NCBI RefSeq assembly: GCF_002407605.1
Contig: NZ_NXGV01000001.1
Span: 1,988,022-2,052,021, forward strand
Reading direction: 5' to 3'
Source of the DNA: Marinobacter sp. ANT_B65
Lineage (GTDB): Bacteria > Pseudomonadota > Gammaproteobacteria > Pseudomonadales > Oleiphilaceae
Length of the DNA: 64,000 nucleotides
This document shows, piece after piece, positions 33,863 through 42,399 of this stretch. Below the pieces are notes generated by a model. The model saw nothing but the letters and a program-made list of their open reading frames with translations, was not told the DNA's origin and made no database searches. The translations under genes were made by a program, and so were the position numbers. Position 1 is the stretch's first letter. Every line of letters starts with the position of its first letter.

Positions 33863-34374
33863 CAACACGACGTTATTACGGCAAATACCGCGGCACGGTG
33901 GTAGCCAATGAGGACCCGATGCGTGAAGGGCGCCTGATGGTGCAGGTACCAGATATTGGCGGACTGATTCCTGTCAGCTGGGCCACCCCCTGTTTCGCGG
34001 CCACCGGCATCCAGATGGGTACCTATTTACTGCCGCAGGTTGGCGCCGGGGTCTGGGTTGAATTCGAGCAGGGCGACCCGGACAAGCCGATCTGGTCCGG
34101 CTGCTGGTACCACAATGGCGGCGAAGTACCCGCTCTCGCACAGGTGCCACCGCCACCAGGCGGCTCCAATTTCGTCATTCAGACTTCGGGCCAGAACACC
34201 CTGATGCTGAGTGATGTGCCCGGCCCGACCGGCGGCATCCTGCTGAAATCTTCCACCGGTGCGATGATTTCGATCAACGACGTCGGCATCACCATATCCA
34301 ACGGCCAGGGAGCCACTGTGATGCTGAACGGGCCCTCTGTGACCATTAACCAGGGCGCTCTGGTGGTCACTTGA
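33859..34374 (+). CDS. Spike protein with gp5-type OB-fold
   Basis: This 171-residue protein shows the gp5/phage baseplate V OB-fold at residues 1-95: YYGKYRGTVVANEDPMREGR, LMVQVPDI, then VGAGVWVEFEQGDPDKPIW.GCWY. Residues ~110-171 form short repeats (ILLKSSTGAMISINDVGITI, MLNGPSVTINQGALVV) that fit the triple beta-helix needle. It trimerises to form the piercing spike below the hub. It is short, with no lysozyme domain. The PAAR-like tip gene follows after a 27-base gap that contains AAGGAG. Confidence 0.93.
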   Translation: MTTRRYYGKYRGTVVANEDPMREGRLMVQVPDIGGLIPVSWATPCFAATGIQMGTYLLPQVGAGVWVEFEQGDPDKPIWSGCWYHNGGEVPALAQVPPPPGGSNFVIQTSGQNTLMLSDVPGPTGGILLKSSTGAMISINDVGITISNGQGATVMLNGPSVTINQGALVVT

Positions 34375-34401
34375 CCGAATTGAACGTTAAGGAGAAACGC
34401 C

Positions 34402-34746
34402 ATGCCAGGACCTGTATTGACGATCGCCTCAGCACTGACCTGCCCTCACGGTGGCACTGTCACCATTGCGCCTGGCAACAGCAGGGTAATGATCCTTGGG
34501 CAACCAGCAGGGACCGTGGCTGATATGTATACGATTGCCGGCTGCCCGTTTCAGATACCTATAGGTACCGGTACCAAGCCACAGCCATGCATCCGTATTC
34601 AATATACGGTGCCAGCTACCCGTGTGACTTCTCTGGGGCAACCTCTGGTACTGGCCACCAGCACCGGCATCTGCCTTTCCCCCGAGCAGATTCCCCAGGG
34701 AGCGCCCATGCCGGTCACTGTTCAATCGCGGGTGGTAGCCATATGA
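34402..34746 (+). CDS. PAAR-like spike tip protein (Afp10-like)
   Basis: This 114-residue, Gly/Pro/Thr-rich small-beta protein carries cysteines placed as in metal-binding PAAR-like tips (TCPHGGTV near residue 13, GCPF, QPCIRI and GICLS). PAAR proteins form a sharp cone at the end of the spike and coordinate one metal ion. The position between spike and gp25 genes is the standard eCIS place. The last bases overlap the gp25 gene (ATGA). Confidence 0.85.
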   Translation: MPGPVLTIASALTCPHGGTVTIAPGNSRVMILGQPAGTVADMYTIAGCPFQIPIGTGTKPQPCIRIQYTVPATRVTSLGQPLVLATSTGICLSPEQIPQGAPMPVTVQSRVVAI

Positions 34747-35105
34747 AACACATTGATTTTCCCTTTCGTGCCAACTCGCTGGGCCACACCGCTGAGGCCA
34801 GTGATGGCGAATACATCCGCAACCTGATCGAGCAGGTGCTGTTTACCCACCCTGGCGAACGCGTGATGCGCCCTGATTTTGGCGGTGGTGTACGCACACT
34901 GGTGTTTGAGCCCAACGGCGAGCAGCTGGCCAGCGCCACCGAGATCAATATTCACGCATCACTTAATCAGGCATTGGGAGAGTTGCTGGATGTTACCGGC
35001 GTGCAGGTGCAGGCCAGTGAAGCGACCCTGCGCATTACAGTGCGCTATGGCATCCGGGGCCAACCACAGGCACAGCTTGCAAGCTTTGAGAGGAAACAGT
35101 CATGA
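34743..35105 (+). CDS. gp25-like baseplate wedge protein (Afp9-like)
   Basis: This 120-residue protein starts from the ATGA at 34743; the frame extends to 34587 but overlaps the PAAR gene. It has the gp25/GPW pattern: DGEYIRNLIEQVLFTHPGER, VMRPDFGGGVRTLVFEP, then a helix, DVTGVQVQASEA and RYGIRG. The EPR-like loop region is present. gp25 links the wedge to the first sheath ring and nucleates sheath growth. It is the most conserved wedge component across phage tails, T6SS (TssE) and eCIS. Confidence 0.95.
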   Translation: MKHIDFPFRANSLGHTAEASDGEYIRNLIEQVLFTHPGERVMRPDFGGGVRTLVFEPNGEQLASATEINIHASLNQALGELLDVTGVQVQASEATLRITVRYGIRGQPQAQLASFERKQS

Positions 35106-37501
35106 GCGCACTGTACGCCTGCGATGACGACGATCGCCGTCGCGCGGTCCGGGTTCAGGCCACAATCAATGGCATCGACTTTCTGGAAGTCGAGCCTGGC
35201 CAGACAGCATTGAATGTTACCTTTATTCACCCGCTGCCCGGCGAGGTCGGAGCCATACCTGATTTGCCTGAGCTGGATGTGAGCCAGATCGCTATCAGGG
35301 GCGGAACCCGGATAAGCCCGATTACCGTATTGGCGGTAAGCAGACCGCAGCCAAATGTTCTGCGTGTAGCCGTCGATCAACCCGGAGATTTCTCGCCTTA
35401 CACGCTGCGCCTGCAGGCCGGGCCAGACACTCTTGATCCGCCACCGGGTTTTGACCCCACACTCTGTACCATCGAATTTTCGTTCAAGGCAACCTGCCCC
35501 ACCGACCTGCCCTGCGCTGAGCCAGCCTCCTGCCTCGCCGCACAGCCTCCGGGCCCGGTCATAGATTATCTGGCCAAAGACTACGACAGCTTTCGCAGTG
35601 TGATGCTGGCGCGGCTGCGGCAACTGATGCCTGGCTGGCAAGACAGCAGCCCGGCGGCCCCCTACATCGCACTGGTAGAGGCCCTTGCTTTCACCGCAGA
35701 CCGCTATAGCTATATGCAGGATGCCGCCGGCGCCGAGGCATACATTGGCACCGCGCGCCAGCGTATCTCGGTAGCGCGTCATACCCGTCTTATCGGTTAT
35801 GCACTGGCCAATGGCAACAATGCCCGCAGCTTCATTCATTTTAATGTGTCGGCCGCCGCAAACGGGCAGACATTACTGTCAGGCACACCTGTTCTCAGTA
35901 AAACACCTGGCCTGGGGGCAGACATCAGCATGGAGCAGTATCAGGATGCACTGGCAAAAGGCGCTTTGTCGTTTGCCACCATGGCTGATGTTCAGCTGAA
36001 CGCTGCCCACAATCATATCGCCTTCTACAACTGGAGCCGGCGAGATTGCTGTCTGAAGGCCGGAGCCACTCGTGCGACGCTGGTCAATTCACCCTTACTC
36101 AGCCTGGCAGTGGGCGATTATCTGCTTTTACTTCAGACGCTGGGCGTTACCACCGGCGTCGCCGCTGATGCAGACCCCGGTCTGGCACACGTTGTACGCC
36201 TCACTGAGGTCGTCAGTGACAGCGACCCTCTGGATGGCAGCGCTGTACTCAATATTGCCTGGTCAGGTGCTGACGCCTTGCCGTTCGACCTGCCATTGTC
36301 CGCAGCTGTGGGCGCTGATGGTGCTGAAATCCCTGTGGCCGAGGCCCGTGGTAATATTACCCTGGCCGATCACGGCGCCTGGATGCCAGTGGCCCTGTCA
36401 CCCGATACTGTGCCAACAGAGGAACCGTTCCGGCCCTGTTTATTAACACCAGGCATCACCTATGCACGCCCGCTCAACACGCAGACGACAACCGCCAGCG
36501 CTGCGCTCAGGAACGATTCAGCACCCGCCGCACCGGCAGTTCAGCTAAAGGATGCTACCGGGACCTGGACCTTTCATCCAGATTTGTTGTCTTCAGATCG
36601 CTTCGCTAACGATGTAGTCGCGGAGCTGGACGACGCAGGCTATTGCTGGTTGCGCTTTGGCGATGACAGCAACGGCCGAGCACCTACCCCGATCAATAAG
36701 TTCACCGCCATGGCCCGCGTTGGCAACGGCACGCGTGGCAACGTCGGCCGGAATACACTGAGGCATGCAGTAACTGTGGCCACAGGTGGAGCCATAACAG
36801 GCATTCTGAACGTATCCAACCCCTTACCTGGCAGTGGAGGTAAGGACGCAGAGACACTGGCCCACGCGCGCTTGTTTGCACCTGCTTCAGTGCACCGTCA
36901 GGAACGTGCGGTAACCGCAAGCGACTGGTCTGAATGGGCGTTGCGCTACCCAGGAGTACAACGTGCAGCCGCAGAACTGCGTTGGACAGGTTCCTGGTAT
37001 ACCGTATTTGTCACAGTCGATCGCATAGGCGGAGGCAGCATCAATGCCGACGAACCATTCCGCCAGGGCTTGCTGCAACACCTGAACAGGGGGCGCCTGG
37101 CCGGTTATGATCTGGAACTGCGCGACCCATTGTACGCGCCGGTACGCCTCAGGCTGAGAATCTGTCTGGCACGTAATTTCTCCAGTGCCGACGTAAGGGC
37201 CGGCCTGCTCGATTGTTTTACTTCAGGCCTGCAGCGCAATGGCCGCAAAGGGTTCTTCCATCCTGATCAGTTCAGCTTCGGCGATCCGCTTTACGCCAGC
37301 CGCATTTATGCTGCTGCGATGGCCGTCGACGGCGTCGGCTCGGTTGAGATTCTCACCTTTCAGCGCTGGGATCGCGCTGCCAACCACGAAATCAGAGATG
37401 GCGTGTTAACCCCGGATGCACGTGAAATTGTGCAACTGGAAAACGACCCGAACTTTCCCGAGCGAGGCACTCTGGACTTGTTAATGGAGGGGGCACTATG
37501 A
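35102..37501 (+). CDS. Baseplate J-type wedge protein 1 (Afp11-like)
   Basis: This 799-residue protein overlaps gp25 by four bases. The start YACDDDDRRRAVRVQATING is typical of eCIS putative baseplate assembly proteins. The wedge helix region follows around residues 150-250 (VIDYLAKDYDSFRSVMLARL, then PYIALVEALAFTADRYSYMQ). The J/gp47-like motif near 578 (GGKDAETLAHARLFAP, VTASDWSEWALRYPGVQRA) is clear. With the next protein it makes the baseplate wedge arms (T4 gp6-like). The C-terminus is beta-rich. Confidence 0.93.
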   Translation: MSALYACDDDDRRRAVRVQATINGIDFLEVEPGQTALNVTFIHPLPGEVGAIPDLPELDVSQIAIRGGTRISPITVLAVSRPQPNVLRVAVDQPGDFSPYTLRLQAGPDTLDPPPGFDPTLCTIEFSFKATCPTDLPCAEPASCLAAQPPGPVIDYLAKDYDSFRSVMLARLRQLMPGWQDSSPAAPYIALVEALAFTADRYSYMQDAAGAEAYIGTARQRISVARHTRLIGYALANGNNARSFIHFNVSAAANGQTLLSGTPVLSKTPGLGADISMEQYQDALAKGALSFATMADVQLNAAHNHIAFYNWSRRDCCLKAGATRATLVNSPLLSLAVGDYLLLLQTLGVTTGVAADADPGLAHVVRLTEVVSDSDPLDGSAVLNIAWSGADALPFDLPLSAAVGADGAEIPVAEARGNITLADHGAWMPVALSPDTVPTEEPFRPCLLTPGITYARPLNTQTTTASAALRNDSAPAAPAVQLKDATGTWTFHPDLLSSDRFANDVVAELDDAGYCWLRFGDDSNGRAPTPINKFTAMARVGNGTRGNVGRNTLRHAVTVATGGAITGILNVSNPLPGSGGKDAETLAHARLFAPASVHRQERAVTASDWSEWALRYPGVQRAAAELRWTGSWYTVFVTVDRIGGGSINADEPFRQGLLQHLNRGRLAGYDLELRDPLYAPVRLRLRICLARNFSSADVRAGLLDCFTSGLQRNGRKGFFHPDQFSFGDPLYASRIYAAAMAVDGVGSVEILTFQRWDRAANHEIRDGVLTPDAREIVQLENDPNFPERGTLDLLMEGAL

Positions 37502-40191
37502 GCCGGCAGAATCAGGATTGCGGCTGCGGTACTGTAGTCGGGGCCACGCCACAAAAAATCGAACCGGCGCCATTCCAGAACTCGATCGACTACCGGATCG
37601 GTCATCATGGCAGCTTCATGGCCTCGCAGCTGACGGGTTTTTCCGCCAGTACTGAGCTTGCACTTTTCACCAGCCGGGACAGTTCTGATCCGGCGATCGC
37701 CCTGCTCGATAGCTGGTCCACCGTCCTCGATATACTGACCTTTTACAACGAACGCATTATCAATGAAGGCTTTCTGTATACCGCTACGGAACGCCGTTCT
37801 CTATTGGAGCTGGGCACTCTGATCGACTACCAGCTTGCACCGGGGGTATCGGCTGAAACCTATCTTGCGTTCTCTACCGACGAGATTCCCAACAGCCCGG
37901 TCGAGGTGATGGTTCCTGCAGGCGCCAAGGTCCAGAGTGTGCCATTCAGCATCGACGAGTTGCCTCAGACCTTCGAGACCAGTGCCGACCTGCTGGCGCG
38001 GACTGCACTCAATGATATAAGGCTGGAACTGGCGCTGTATACAGCACCTGCACCCGGCGACACCGCCGTTTATCTTGATGTAGCAAGCGCACGACTGAAG
38101 GCTGGTGATGCTTTGCTAATCGTTGGTGACGAACGCAAAGCCTCGCCTACCAATCGCCGCTGGCAGGTGCGGCGCGTACTGGCGGCTGCCGTTGTACCCG
38201 AAAACCCGGTATCGCGCCTGCCCGCACACGCCGCAATTACGCTGGAAAGCGCGTTGGACAACGCTGCCCGTCTGCCCGACAAGGGTATCCGGGCATTTGC
38301 ATTCCGCCAGCGCGCCAGCCTGTTTGGCCACAATGCCCAGCCCTGGCAGACACTGCCGATATCGCTGCGACTCGGCGAGCTATCACCGATTCTGATGTCA
38401 TCGCTTGTCACCGAACCGATGACCGGCACCAGCTTATCAGCCGCAGCCGCCACTATCGAAACCGATGCAATCAACTGGGCAGCTGAAGATCTGCTTCTCG
38501 GTCTGGAACTACTTCAAACCAATAACACCGACAAGGACCTCCTGGTCGGCCCTTTTGCCGGTCGCTCCAGCACATGGGCCGATGCGAACTTTAGTGACGA
38601 TGAACCTTATCTCTATCTCGACCAGGTCTACGACAGCGTCGTCGCTGGTGGCTGGCTTGTGCTGCGCAAGGCAATTACCGGAGGCACTGATGAAGAGCTG
38701 TATTTCATCGAAGAAGCAGCCGAGGTAAGCCACTCTGATTTTAACCTTACGGCCAAGGTAACCCGGGTCAGGTTATCAGGCGCCGGACTGAGTAAGTTTT
38801 CACCGCGTAATGCCACCGTTTACTGTGCCAGCGAAGCCATCGCCTGGGCTCGCAAACCAATTGAATCCACAGTCAGCGGCCAGCACCTGCGACTCGAAAA
38901 ACCCGTTGCCGAGCTCGCCAAAGACCAATTGATATCAATTCGCGGCCTCAATGAATCCGGCCGGGAGGTTGCAATGATTCGCCGCATCGAAGCGCTGGCA
39001 AATATTGCTTCCAAAGGCAGTGCAGAAATGCAGGACAGCGTAACAGAGACCACTGAAATTACGCTCGCACGCGTGCTTGATGAGCCCCTCACCCGCGGCA
39101 GTGTGCGCATTAATGGAAATGTTGTGAGCGCCAACCATGGCGAAACCCGCGCTGAGCCCATTGGTTCTGGTGATGCCTCGCTGGCCTTTCAGGTGCTGGA
39201 TTTGTCCACCGCGCCACTGACCTTTGTCAGTGCGCCTGGAGGCAACGGCCGAGCCTCAACACTGAGCCTGCGCGTCAACGATATTCTATGGCAGGAAACG
39301 CCTGATTTTTTACATGCCGGAACTGATGATCGCGTTTACCGCCAGCGCATAGACAATAACGGCAAAGTGTCGCTGACCTTCGGCGACGGCATTACTGGCG
39401 CCAGGCTGGCATCTGGCAGCAACAACGTAAGCGCGACCTATCGCATTGGCACTGGTCTCGCGGGCCTGCTTGATGCCGATCGTCTGACGCAGCCTATGAC
39501 ACGTCCGGTAGGTATTCGCGGGGTGACCAATCCTTTGCCAGCGACCGGCGCTGAAGATCCGGAAACCCTGGCCAGTGCGCGTCGCAATGCTCCGGTTACC
39601 GTCAAAACCCTGGGCCGTATTGTATCGCTGACCGACTACGAAGATTTTGCTCGCAGCTTTGCTGGCATTGCCAAGGCCAAGGTGACCTCCCTCTGGGATG
39701 GCAGCCGCAGGCTGGTTCATCTGACCATCAGCGGTGCAGGCGGCACGGCCTTCAGTGTTGAAGACAAGACTTACATTAACCTGATAGCCGCGATCGACGC
39801 CGCAAGGCCTCGCGGCCAGCCAATCCGTGTGGCTAGTGGGGAAACCGTGCCGGTAATCATTGATGCCGAGATATGGATACATCCTGACTACCTCGCAGAA
39901 ACTGTATTTGCCGAAGTTCGCAGCCACCTTGAAGCAGCATACAGTTTTGATGCTCGCGACTACGGCGAAGCTCTGCCCGCGAGCCAGGTTATTGCCACTA
40001 TCCAGCAAACGCCAGGCGTTAATGGTGTGCGTCTGCTGCAGTTTCAACGCAAAGCCGATGCTTCCAGCGGCAACATGATCAGTGAGCTGTTACTGGCAGC
40101 TACCGCCAGTTTTGAAGGCGGCGTAATCAGGAAAACCGAGCTTCTGACCCTTGCACCTGAAGACCTGACACTGCGGGAGATCAGCCAATGA
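37498..40191 (+). CDS. Baseplate J-type wedge protein 2 (Afp12-like)
   Basis: This 897-residue protein overlaps the previous gene by four bases. It has a Cys-rich start (CGCG near residue 8). Then comes the wedge core LDSWSTVLDILTFYNERIIN, ERRSLLELGTLIDYQLAPGV, and the J-like motif near residue 682 (GAEDPETLASARRNAPVTVK, LTDYEDFARSFAGIAKAKV). The two paralogous J proteins form the heterogeneous wedge ring. A variable middle domain (about 250-600) probably points outward. Confidence 0.92.
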   Translation: MSRQNQDCGCGTVVGATPQKIEPAPFQNSIDYRIGHHGSFMASQLTGFSASTELALFTSRDSSDPAIALLDSWSTVLDILTFYNERIINEGFLYTATERRSLLELGTLIDYQLAPGVSAETYLAFSTDEIPNSPVEVMVPAGAKVQSVPFSIDELPQTFETSADLLARTALNDIRLELALYTAPAPGDTAVYLDVASARLKAGDALLIVGDERKASPTNRRWQVRRVLAAAVVPENPVSRLPAHAAITLESALDNAARLPDKGIRAFAFRQRASLFGHNAQPWQTLPISLRLGELSPILMSSLVTEPMTGTSLSAAAATIETDAINWAAEDLLLGLELLQTNNTDKDLLVGPFAGRSSTWADANFSDDEPYLYLDQVYDSVVAGGWLVLRKAITGGTDEELYFIEEAAEVSHSDFNLTAKVTRVRLSGAGLSKFSPRNATVYCASEAIAWARKPIESTVSGQHLRLEKPVAELAKDQLISIRGLNESGREVAMIRRIEALANIASKGSAEMQDSVTETTEITLARVLDEPLTRGSVRINGNVVSANHGETRAEPIGSGDASLAFQVLDLSTAPLTFVSAPGGNGRASTLSLRVNDILWQETPDFLHAGTDDRVYRQRIDNNGKVSLTFGDGITGARLASGSNNVSATYRIGTGLAGLLDADRLTQPMTRPVGIRGVTNPLPATGAEDPETLASARRNAPVTVKTLGRIVSLTDYEDFARSFAGIAKAKVTSLWDGSRRLVHLTISGAGGTAFSVEDKTYINLIAAIDAARPRGQPIRVASGETVPVIIDAEIWIHPDYLAETVFAEVRSHLEAAYSFDARDYGEALPASQVIATIQQTPGVNGVRLLQFQRKADASSGNMISELLLAATASFEGGVIRKTELLTLAPEDLTLREISQ

Positions 40192-42380
40192 GCGACATCT
40201 ATGACCTTTTGCCCGCTCACATCCGCACCCGGGACCTGGAAACAGGTGGTGCACTCAAGGCCCTCTTCGCTCTGGCACAGCGTGAAGGCGATCTGGTCGA
40301 AGCCAGTATTCGAGCATTATCCGAGAGCTGGTTCATCGAAACCTGCCCACCCTGGGCCATCAGCTACATTGGTCAGTTGCTGGCAGTAAGGCCGCTGCAT
40401 GATCTTGGCCCCGACAGCGGTTTCTCGCCTCGTGCCTGGGTTGGCAACACCATACGCAACCGTCAGCGCAAAGGCACACTGGGCGTTATCGAAAGCGTGG
40501 CCAGCGAGGCCACCGGGCTGCCGGCACGCGCTAACGAAATATTTGAACGCTTGTCCGCAACCCAGGGGATGAATCACCTGCGCCTGCACCGCAACGCCTC
40601 GGCCCGGATTCGCGATGGCGACCGTATGGCGCTGGCCGGCTCAGCCTTTGACCAGACGCCCAGAATCACTGGAGTACGCCGCACCGGGCATGGCTCTGGC
40701 AGCTACAGTATTCCTGATATCGCGATTCACCTCTGGCGCCTGCAGCCCTACCGCTTGCCGTCTGTAAGCAGCGCAGCCTTATCTGATTATCAGTTCAGTA
40801 TTGATCCGCTTGGCCGCGACCTGCCCCTGTTCTGGAGCGGGCAGACCGAGGAAAGCATCGACGATCTGGCGGGTATGCTGCAGTTACCGGTAAAGCTGGA
40901 GCGTCGCCCGCTTTACCGGGAACTTGAAGCTGCACGACAGGCGATTACCGATGGTGTCAGCTTCACGCCTTCGTGGTTTGGCGCCAATCCCGTGGTCGTA
41001 CTGGAAGTACAATGGGTTCTCGCCGGCCCATGGCAGAGTATTGACCCGGCCATGATTGCCATTTGCGATGTGCATGATGTCGGCGGTGGCGACTGGCGCC
41101 GGCCACCCGGGGATATCGAATACGTCTCTTCTGCTGGCGCCACGGAAAACCGCAGCATTGTCGTCGGCCTTGACCCTGTCCGCGGACGTGTGGCTTTGCC
41201 AGAGGGCCAAAGCGCAGCGGCCATGCGCACGACCTGTATTTATGGCTCACCCGGTGATGTTGGCGGCGGATCTTACGAACGACGCTATAGCGCTGAAGAC
41301 CTGCTGGGCCGCAGTGTCGACTTCCAGGTTGGCGTTACCACCCGCTTGCCCGGCAATGGCTCAACCCTGGTTCCCACTGTGGCGGAAGCAATTGCCTTGT
41401 GGAATGCGCGTCCGCCCGGAGAGGCAGGCCTGATCGTGCTTATGGACAATGACCGCTTCGAAGAAGACCTTACCGGGCCTGATGCCGTGCTGCTGCAGGA
41501 AGGTTCCGCCCTGGCACTTATAGCTGCAGACTGGCCGCTGCAGGCAGCGGAAGGGGGTGGCACTGAGCGTTTAGCCGGAACATTCTCGGCGCGCGATCGC
41601 CGTGCAGCGCTTATCGGGCCACTGCACGTCGAAACTCAGGTTGCCTTGGGCGCCGAACTGCCTTGCCGCTTTGCTCTCAACGGCATACTGATGCAGGGCG
41701 AGCTGAGTTTTAGCGGAGCCGTGGGTACAGCCTTTGGCCGCATTGATCTTGCCCATGTCAGCATTGATCCCAGCAATGCACTGACACTGTCAGACGCTAC
41801 CATCGAAGAAACCCTGAGCCTGACCCGCAGCATCTGCGGCTCGCTGCAACTAGGCACAGCAGAAACAAATTTAAATATCGTGCAAAGTCTTGTGGATGGA
41901 CATGCCGCGAGCGCCATAAGTGCCCGCGCTGCTGATCTCTGGCTGGAGGGCTCTACGCTGATTGGCGCAGCCCATGTCGGCGAAGTGCAGGCCACCGACA
42001 GCATTTTTGACGGCGTCCTCGTATCGGAGCGCACCCAGACCGGTTGTTTACAGTACTGCTATTACCAGCCGGAAAACTCACGCACACCAAGACGCTACCG
42101 CTGTCAGCCCGATCTCGCCCTGCTCGACCAGCCATTGGCCCTGCAAGACGGCATCATTGCCGGCCTGCGCCCCCAGTATGCCGCAATTGACTTCGGCCAG
42201 CCCGACTATGGCCGGCTCGCCGACCACAGCTCACCGGCTTTGTCAGAAGGTGCTGCTGATGGCGGAGCCATGGGAGTCTGGGGTTTTCTCGGGCTACCCT
42301 GGAGAGAAACCAATCTGGCGATTGCAACCGAAGAGTATCTTCCATTCGGCCTGATGGCCGGTTCGATTTACGAAACATAA
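40188..42380 (+). CDS. Tail protein I-like baseplate protein with large beta-rich extension
   Basis: This 730-residue protein has the P2 gpI-like domain at residues 1-130: IYDLLPAHIRTRDLETGG, then AISYIGQLLAVRPLHDLGPD, WVGNTIRNRQRKGTLGVIES. It continues with a beta-rich part up to 730 that includes a CLQYCYYQPEN.R.PRRYRCQ segment near 620-640 and Gly/Ala-rich strands. gpI-type proteins sit at the baseplate edge and hold fibres. The extension is unusually long and may carry its own receptor-binding or fibre-attachment role. The next gene encodes the likely fibre. Confidence 0.88.
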   Translation: MSDIYDLLPAHIRTRDLETGGALKALFALAQREGDLVEASIRALSESWFIETCPPWAISYIGQLLAVRPLHDLGPDSGFSPRAWVGNTIRNRQRKGTLGVIESVASEATGLPARANEIFERLSATQGMNHLRLHRNASARIRDGDRMALAGSAFDQTPRITGVRRTGHGSGSYSIPDIAIHLWRLQPYRLPSVSSAALSDYQFSIDPLGRDLPLFWSGQTEESIDDLAGMLQLPVKLERRPLYRELEAARQAITDGVSFTPSWFGANPVVVLEVQWVLAGPWQSIDPAMIAICDVHDVGGGDWRRPPGDIEYVSSAGATENRSIVVGLDPVRGRVALPEGQSAAAMRTTCIYGSPGDVGGGSYERRYSAEDLLGRSVDFQVGVTTRLPGNGSTLVPTVAEAIALWNARPPGEAGLIVLMDNDRFEEDLTGPDAVLLQEGSALALIAADWPLQAAEGGGTERLAGTFSARDRRAALIGPLHVETQVALGAELPCRFALNGILMQGELSFSGAVGTAFGRIDLAHVSIDPSNALTLSDATIEETLSLTRSICGSLQLGTAETNLNIVQSLVDGHAASAISARAADLWLEGSTLIGAAHVGEVQATDSIFDGVLVSERTQTGCLQYCYYQPENSRTPRRYRCQPDLALLDQPLALQDGIIAGLRPQYAAIDFGQPDYGRLADHSSPALSEGAADGGAMGVWGFLGLPWRETNLAIATEEYLPFGLMAGSIYET

Positions 42381-42399
42381 TCTTGATGGAGAGCCAGCT

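Noticed and set aside
39310..40047. 245-codon minus-strand open frame
   Set aside because: It is antisense to the second J-type baseplate gene and has no recognisable motif.
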